Origin: Isohypsibius dastychi
Taxonomy: Eukaryota > Tardigrada > Eutardigrada > Parachela > Isohypsibiidae
Direction of reading: 5' to 3'
DNA: 64,000 bases
NCBI GenBank assembly: GCA_034696485.1
Contig: JAQIWT010000002.1
Location: forward strand, 55,930-119,929
Below, in pieces: positions 57,989 through 64,000 of the stretch. The notes under the pieces were generated by a model. The model ran no database searches, had not been told where the DNA came from, and saw nothing but the letters and a program-made list of their open reading frames with translations. The position numbers were made by a program, and so were the translations under genes. The first letter of the stretch is position 1, and each line of letters opens with the position of its first letter.

Positions 57989-60886
57989 ATGTTTGGTGCC
58001 ATCTTATTGATCATAGCTCTAATAGTCCTTCTTTTCATCTATTTGCAACCGGATTACTTTCCACGATTATGGGACAAAATCCAGGGCCGACTTCCACCTG
58101 GACCCCCGAGCTATCCCATTGTAGGGGCCATAATGGACACAACAAAGCCCCCGTGGATAGCGATGGACGAATGGGGAAAGAAGTATGGAGGGATATACAG
58201 CCTGTATCTGGGAACTGAATTCACTGTGATCCTAACTGACAAAGATGTCATACGAAGAGCGCTGAACAATCCCATTTTCGACGGTCGACCTTGGAACGTC
58301 GCACTGCGTCGGGTGCTTAAAAATTGTAAGAAAACAACATACAACCAAAGCCTCTCGTGAGGAGCTTGTTGCAGTTGCACTGTAACACCAGCGGCGTGAC
58401 GTCACGAAAGTTTTGATACAACTTATGAACCAACATACGCGATATCCGCTGTGCAAATTTTTCGGAGTTTGTAATATCGGTTTTTAGTATTGATTCTGCA
58501 GGTGGCAGAAAATTTGCTTTAAGAGCTAGCTCAAAAAGCTGGCTGCAGAGATTTCAATTTCCAAAAAAACGATAAATTTAAATACACGAAAACGATGTCG
58601 ACCACAAATGTTATCGTTGAATAATTTTTATTGACCATGAAAGATGTAATCGATTATGATCGCTCGAAGCGATTGTATGAAACAGCATGACAATTGTCGA
58701 TGATGGCATGATCAAAAACGAATTGGAGTATTTAAATACGCCAATTCGTTTTTTCACACGGAAGTGATGCTGGGCGAAGACAATTTGAATACTCAATTTT
58801 CAATCGGAAAACTCGATCAAAAACGTAGAGTCCAAAATTCTTTTTTTACCAGAGAAATCTGGTCCAGAACCTGATTGCTTTTGTTTCGGGTAGTGTAGTT
58901 ACCGGTTCTGTAATGAGCCCCATGAAATGTACTGGTTGTACATTAAATTCCCGCAAACGCAAAGATTGTGTCAAATAAGAAAACATTTCTCTACAGCTAT
59001 CGGTTTTACGGAAGGACCCGAATGGAAAGAGCGTCGCCGATTGGCCATAACTTCCCTCAAGAGCGTTGGCGCATCTCCAGGACGCACGGACCTAGAACCA
59101 TCACTTCGAGAAATAACGCAAAACTTTATTCAAGACGTCCGCAAATTCAATGGTCAGCCCATCCAGACACGTCCCCTGATTGAACGTGCGGTTGTGTCAG
59201 CCATGTGCGCATTGATCCAAGAAGGGGCCATCACCACCGAACACCCTGGTTTTCCGAGAATGCTGGTCTCTCTACGAACAATTTTCGGAACGAGCATGAA
59301 CACTGGCCTCATCAGCATTATGCCTTGGTTATGCCACTTTCCCCCATTTTCGACAAAACTCAAGAAAATGCAGGGCGCCATTGATTTCTTGACTGAGCTG
59401 ACAGTAGAGAATGTCACTAGAAGAGAAAAAGAGCCTGTAAATCATACGGAGAAACCAAGGGACTTTCTCGATGCTTATCGGAAACAGCTGGAAGATACAG
59501 ATACGAATGGCAAACAAGCAGCCACCATGAGTCGTAAGCCGATTCATCGAACATAAGTTCGGAACGGTGAATTCTGAGTTCAATGTTTTCAGATGATCAA
59601 ATGGTGACTTTGTCTATGGAGTTGTTGATGGGTACGTCTCAAGTTACTCTTCCACAAACACCGCTCACTTAGTTTTTCTTTCAAATTGCAGCTGGTGCAG
59701 AGGATATCATCAGTGCTGTGGTGTGGTTGTTCCTGATGATGCTGCATTATCCCGATGTCCAGAAAAAGTGTCAACAGTTGATTGATTCGGTGGTTGGAAG
59801 AGAACGTTTGCCGGTTTTGAGTGACAAGCCCAAGCTAGGGTATATCGAAGCTGTGACCATTGAAACGATGCGCTTCAATCATATGGTCCCCTACCCATTG
59901 CCTCGGAGGGCGACGGAAGACACAGTCTTCATGGAGTACAAAATCCCAAAAGGTATCACTGTTGAGTATCACTCTGATTTAACAAATATGCGAACCCCAT
60001 GAGTGAAGCCTTCTTACTCTGTTTGGAATTTCGCATACAGTAGTGGAAAAATACATCAGAACTTCGTTTGCCTCCAAGCACTATCAATGTAGAGCTTAAA
60101 GGTTCCATATTTGAACGGAGTGCAATACTCGTACACTAAATCGTGAGGGGGAGAGCCACTAAATTAAGTTACCCAGCGGTCTTTGACCCGAATTTCTAGA
60201 TCCTTGCTAATGTGAAGATTGCTCTTGAAGCACAGCACGCTTTAAATTTGACACCCTGTTTTTCTTTTTGTGAGCGAGTTATCCTTGGGACGCAGTTGGT
60301 TCGTACAGGGATTTGGCATATAAGAAGAAACTGCACGGTCAGTGTGTTAACCAAGCTAAACCAAAAAGGTCACCATCTTGCATATGTTGTTGTGTTGACC
60401 TGAGATGACGTTGTATTGCAGATACTATTTTGATCACGAATTCCTACTCCATGCACAGCAACCCGGAAATCTGGGATGATCCTGAAGTTTTCCGACCAGA
60501 ACGTTTCCTGGATGACGAGGGTCACTATGTCTCCAACCCGAACGAGATGAGCTTCAGCATAGGTAATAAGCTACTTGAAAAAGCAGGATCGCCTGTTGAA
60601 CAGTTTTGTATGTCTTAAAGGGAGAAGGTCATGCCTGGGCGAAACCTCTGCCAAAATGCAGATGTTCTGCTTCTTTGCCGGTTTACTACAGAACTTCGAT
60701 ATTGTGCTGCCACCTGGTGCAGAGCTGCCGCCACTTGACCGAGTTGTTCATGGAATAGGTGAGTCACACTTCGGAATTTTCAACATTTGTATCGATCATA
60801 TTAGTTACATGATGACATGCTTTGTGCCATTTTCAGTTATCGAGCCGGCTCGTTTCGAAATCTGTGCTCGGGAACGCAAGCACTGA
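57989..60886 (+). CDS. Cytochrome P450 (CYP2-clan-like), paralog in opposite orientation
   Basis: Exons 57989-58325, 58997-59533, 59593-59631, 59692-59952, 60422-60562, 60621-60758, 60837-60886; 500 aa. An N-terminal anchor (ILLIIALIVLLFIYL), LPPGPPSYPIVG, WKERRRLA, IETMRFN (ExxR), FRPERFLD and the heme loop FSIGRRSCLG. The I-helix reads AGAEDI, again with Asp replacing the conserved Thr. The intron positions are the same as in the copy at 54.9-57.1 kb, which shows an inverted duplication. Two introns are long here (671 and 469 bp). AATAAA at 60904. Substrate unknown. Confidence 0.93.
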
Positions 60887-61291
60887 TGGATTTTCCGTGA
60901 ACTAATAAAACGAGAGAAAATTCTTTATTGACACGATTGTTCTGTGAGGAAGCTACGCAACTGTTTTATGTGCAGTTGTATTTTATCCATTTTCTCCTAT
61001 ACCAGTACACAAACAAAACAGAAAATGTTCCCCAGGCGAATTTACTACGGCGGCTTGAACTGCGAAAAACAACAAAAACAATTACATCCAGGGAAGTCGT
61101 TTCCGCAAAAAGATGACTCAGCACAATTGTGGTGCTAGTTCGTGAGATGCAGTCTTTTAAAGACCGCCCACACGCGTGCCTTGTGAACTTTATTTGTTCT
61201 CAGTGTTGTTCATTCGAAAAGCTCCACGTTTTTTACTAGGATCTTCGATAAAGTTTTTTCAGCAAACTAGTTTTATTTGCAACCGGTGAAA
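60887..61291. other. Intergenic, no gene seen
   Basis: Contains AATAAA at 60904 for the P450 and presumably the promoter of the methyltransferase. Nothing else recognised. Confidence 0.5.
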
Positions 61292-62026
61292 ATGCCTGGT
61301 TTGATCAGTTTTTCCGACGAACCCTGGATCCCGACGCTGAATCGGATGGGCTGGATGGCTAACAAAGAAATCGACGAATATTCTAAATTTTTCATCGATT
61401 TTTCTGCGAAAACCGATGGACCTGTTGCAGATCTCGGTTGTGCATTTGGATTCCACACAAAAGAGATGCTAAAAGCAGGCGCCAAAAAGGTCATCGCCAA
61501 CGATTTGGAAAAAGGTCACTTGGATATTTTGTGGAACTCGATCGAGGACAATGAAGAATTCTGCAAAAGGTTAACCTTACTGGCTGGAAATGCTCTTGAG
61601 CTCCAAGTTCAGCCTGACTTTTTCTCTGGAATTCTAGCCGCTAACTGGCTGCATTTCGTATCTCCTGAAGAAGTTCGCAAAGCGTTTGACCTTTTCTTTA
61701 AGCTCCTTCGACCTGGGGGTCTGCTCTGTGTGATAACTGGAAGTCTGCGTAACGGAGTGTATAAAAAAGTATGGGATCTTGTGGAAAAGCGGCTGGAGGA
61801 TGGCGAAATGTGGCCCGGGTACTGGAAAACGGAGGAGCTATGTGGACCTGAAAACAATTTCCCCGAGACTGTCCTGTTCATGGACCCCGACATTTTAGAG
61901 CGCGAAGCCACTCGAGCTGGCTTCGAGATTGAGAAAGTTGGGTACTTTGAACGGAAATGTATTCCTGAAAGAGCCCGCATGGACGGACGTGAGAATGCAG
62001 GTCTAATCGCAAGGAAACCAATTTAG
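61292..62026 (+). CDS. Class I SAM-dependent methyltransferase, intronless
   Basis: 244 aa in one uninterrupted frame from the ATG at 61292, the only complete intron-free gene of its size here apart from one GPCR. Motif I is VADLGCAFGFHTKEML, the acidic motif II residue is in VIANDLEKGH, motif IV is ILAANWLHFVSP and the LRPGGLLCVITG strand follows, all in the standard Rossmann order. The substrate is not evident. The GCA(F/Y)G and IANDLE.GHL.IL wording resembles bacterial small-molecule methyltransferases, so horizontal origin is possible. Codon use does not stand out by eye. The protein ends with ENAGLIARKPI. It has no targeting signal, so cytosolic. Confidence 0.88.
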   Translation: MPGLISFSDEPWIPTLNRMGWMANKEIDEYSKFFIDFSAKTDGPVADLGCAFGFHTKEMLKAGAKKVIANDLEKGHLDILWNSIEDNEEFCKRLTLLAGNALELQVQPDFFSGILAANWLHFVSPEEVRKAFDLFFKLLRPGGLLCVITGSLRNGVYKKVWDLVEKRLEDGEMWPGYWKTEELCGPENNFPETVLFMDPDILEREATRAGFEIEKVGYFERKCIPERARMDGRENAGLIARKPI

Positions 62027-62918
62027 ACGTTCGATTTTTTTCCACTTTCTGCGAAAGTTCAATTCTTGCTTGTATAAAATTTGGCTTAATGTATTCGCGG
62101 AATCACAGTTCAAACGTGTCATAATTATCGGTGTCTCGTATGTATATAAAAAGCTTGAGCTCTTTCAACCGGTATGAGCCAGCACTTTTCCTGGAAAATA
62201 TCGCTTTCGAAGAATCTTGATGAAATGACGACAAAGTCGTCCGTTCATGTCTGCACTAGAATCAAGCCAATGGCGAGAAGACCCACCTCCGTGTGCATGG
62301 CGTGAGCGGCTCTTGCTGCTGTCGTTTGTATGCACAGGCTCCATATATACAGTACTGGCAAAATAGCTCCATCAAAGTACACGAAATACTACAGATGGCA
62401 GTCTTGGTGCAACAACTGCTTGAGTATCATCTGAGCAGTGCTCCACAACTTTCTCACTTTTCATTCTTCACCATTTTGGTTATCGACAATGTTTGAAAGG
62501 TGGTTTCTGGAAAGTCCATGACGACTCTAGTGGTTCAGGCTGGCACAAGCTGCTAAGGGCGCATTAAAGTTTCGCAGTCAGACTCCTCGTGGTCTCAAAA
62601 TGATGTATAAACTGGCCGAAGAACCCACTAACCAAGTAACTGTATCAGTCGGATGTAACTACAACTCCCAATGACACAACAAACTCTGGGAAAACCAATT
62701 CAAGCCCAGTACATGTCCTCATCAGGTCGACAATTTACACTGTGTGACCTTTAGACCGAGCTCTATCTCATCATTTTTATTGCAGCGATTGTGACACTAC
62801 ATGCAAGTATACTACGCAGCGCGCAACCTGGACATCCAAAAAGATATGTGGGACTTGGAATAATGTTGGTCAATAGCTTGAGATAGCATGATAACAATCT
62901 CTCTAGAAGACGAACGTT
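62027..62918. other. Intergenic, no gene seen
   Basis: Contains the 3' UTRs of the methyltransferase (+) and the partial GPCR (-). Open frames here are short and featureless. Confidence 0.5.
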
Positions 62919-63590
62919 TTAGCTTTGGATCGGTGGGACCAGCACAGACAGCCTGAGCGCCGGTTGGATGACCGGATTCACGTGATGAATCTGATTTCTT
63001 GTTCGGCAGAAAATGCGTTGACGAAATGTCGGGTCGAGCATAATGCTGACAACAGGGTTCAGGGCGCAACCTAGGCAAATTGGGACTTATTGTTATGCCC
63101 GATACCGTACAAACAACCACCTACCTAAATACAGCCATGTTATAATAGTGAGACCCGTGTCCGACTGTAATGTCAGCAAGCGTGGATTTATCAGTCCGTA
63201 AATGGCACTGGGCAGATAGAAAATCATGAATACGAGGCATACAGATAAGGAGATCAATGCCATTCGTTTTTGATAGTTTTGCGCTGCCGCCATGATCCGG
63301 ACGGGAGGTTGCCCGATCTGGTAGACGCGAACGATACTCGAACTTGAGCTAATCAAAATGGTGAATATGACCACATAACAGAATATCATGATGACCAGAG
63401 GAACCACCGAAGTAACGAGTTTGTAAAATATGATGTAATTCGGAACTAAGACTTGTTGTAGTGTGCACCTTCCGGCTTTCGATAACCCGAGAACTCCAAA
63501 TTTTCCGAACAGCGGAGGAATGAAAGTTAAGGTAGGAATCACCCAAAATATCACCGAAACGCATACGGCTACCCGGGTGAGGTCAGAGGA
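62919..63590 (-). CDS. Rhodopsin-type GPCR, 3' part only (TM4-TM7)
   Basis: Exons about 63590-63125 and 63070-62919 with a 54-bp phase 1 intron. The frame begins in the second intracellular loop (DLTRVAVCVSVIFW) and gives TM4, an extracellular Cys (GRCTLQQ), TM5 (LVTSVVPLVIMIFCYVVIF), a third loop, TM6 (FMIFYLPSAIYG) and TM7 with NPVVS. The tail is RQRIFCRTRNQIHH. TM1-TM3 and any start codon are missing from the adjacent sequence, where a reverse-transcriptase remnant begins instead. Either the 5' exons lie outside the window with the element in an intron, or the gene was truncated by the insertion. The junction at about 63590 is approximate. Confidence 0.7.
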
Positions 63591-63592
63591 CG

Positions 63593-64000
63593 GTGAATTC
63601 CGACGGAGTGCAACAACATAGAAGAAACACGCCGACGGAAGCTGCGACCAAACTGTCTCGGCAGCTCGAGAGAACCGCGCACTGGCTTCAAGAAAACTTC
63701 CTCAAACTGAATATCGACAAATGCCATGCGATGGTGATTACAACAACCCGCCGTCGGAAAGGGTGTGCAGCTGCTGAAGTTTTGCTCGACGGCGTCTCAT
63801 TAGCTCAGGTTGCGAAGACGAAATATTTGGGGGTGGTGATTGATCACTCCTTAAAATGAAAGGACCAGATCGAAAGCGTCGAACGGAAAGTGTACGCTGG
63901 AATCGCGTGTTTGAACCGGGTTAAAGACGGGCTTGACCTCCAAGAACGCAAGGGAATGTACAACGCTTTCGTGCAGCCTCACCTGGAATACTGCGCTACA
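63593..64000 (+). mobile_element. Non-LTR retrotransposon reverse-transcriptase remnant
   Basis: The frame shows the thumb-proximal end of a LINE-type RT: LERTAHWLQENFLKLNIDKCHAM, then LLDGVSLAQVAKTKYLGVVIDHSLK. After a TGA at 63857-63859, at the position usually held by Trp, it continues in the same frame with KDQIESVERKVYAGIACLNR and QPHLEYC to the window end. The catalytic F/YADD part is absent upstream, so the copy is 5' truncated, and it carries a nonsense change. Inactive. Confidence 0.8.

Overview
This is a eukaryotic nuclear window, very probably from a small invertebrate animal with a compact genome. Nearly every gene is broken into short exons by introns of roughly 50-80 bp with GT-AG (twice GC-AG) ends. 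Cytochrome P450s, an MRP-type ABC transporter, aminergic-type GPCRs, ferritin, AIMP1, MOB4, WDR33, RECQL and CWF19L1 mark it as metazoan. Gene density (about 22 genes in 64 kb), the intron size and the expanded secreted and receptor genes fit an ecdysozoan such as a tardigrade, but the phylum is inference. No operons, tRNAs, rRNAs or CRISPR were recognised. I built the gene models by hand, joining exons by splice sites, phase and family conservation. Every complete model closes in frame.

Layout. 1-3321 (+): 3' part of a serine protease with two tandem trypsin domains, one dead and one with an intact triad. 3683-5276 (+): alpha-1,3-fucosyltransferase. 5687-6565 (+): secreted astacin-like protein without its zinc site. 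6.6-9.2 kb: no gene seen. 9169-11702 (-): two related amine-type GPCRs. 11.7-14.4 kb: no gene, one hairpin-forming inverted repeat. 14386-15731 (-): TLDc protein. 16588-20382 (-): type II membrane protein with EGF and CUB domains. 21420-23793 (+): long coiled-coil protein. 24373-27763 (-): WDR33, head-to-head with CWF19L1 at 28165-30704 (+). 30856-32132 (-): unknown protein. 32985-35190 (-): two ferritins, the first with an in-frame stop. 35465-37017 (-): AIMP1, head-to-head with RECQL at 37673-40301 (+). 40766-43555 (-): unknown basic protein. 44123-45444 (-): MOB4, head-to-head with an ABCC/MRP transporter at 45999-51714 (+). 51.8-52.5 kb: a degenerate repeat field whose unit orientation flips halfway. 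52855-54064 (+): divergent GPCR. 54947-57140 (-) and 57989-60886 (+): a divergent pair of paralogous P450s. 61292-62026 (+): intronless SAM methyltransferase. 62919-63590 (-): 3' part of another GPCR, abutting a non-LTR retrotransposon reverse-transcriptase remnant that runs to the window end.

How the genes relate. Housekeeping genes sit in head-to-head pairs 0.4-0.7 kb apart that could share promoters: WDR33 (mRNA 3'-end cleavage) with CWF19L1 (spliceosome/lariat factor), AIMP1 with RECQL, MOB4 with ABCC. The faster-evolving secreted and receptor genes show recurrent loss of signature residues: the protease triad, the astacin zinc ligands, the aminergic Asp of one GPCR, the ferroxidase residues of ferritin and the I-helix Thr of both P450s.
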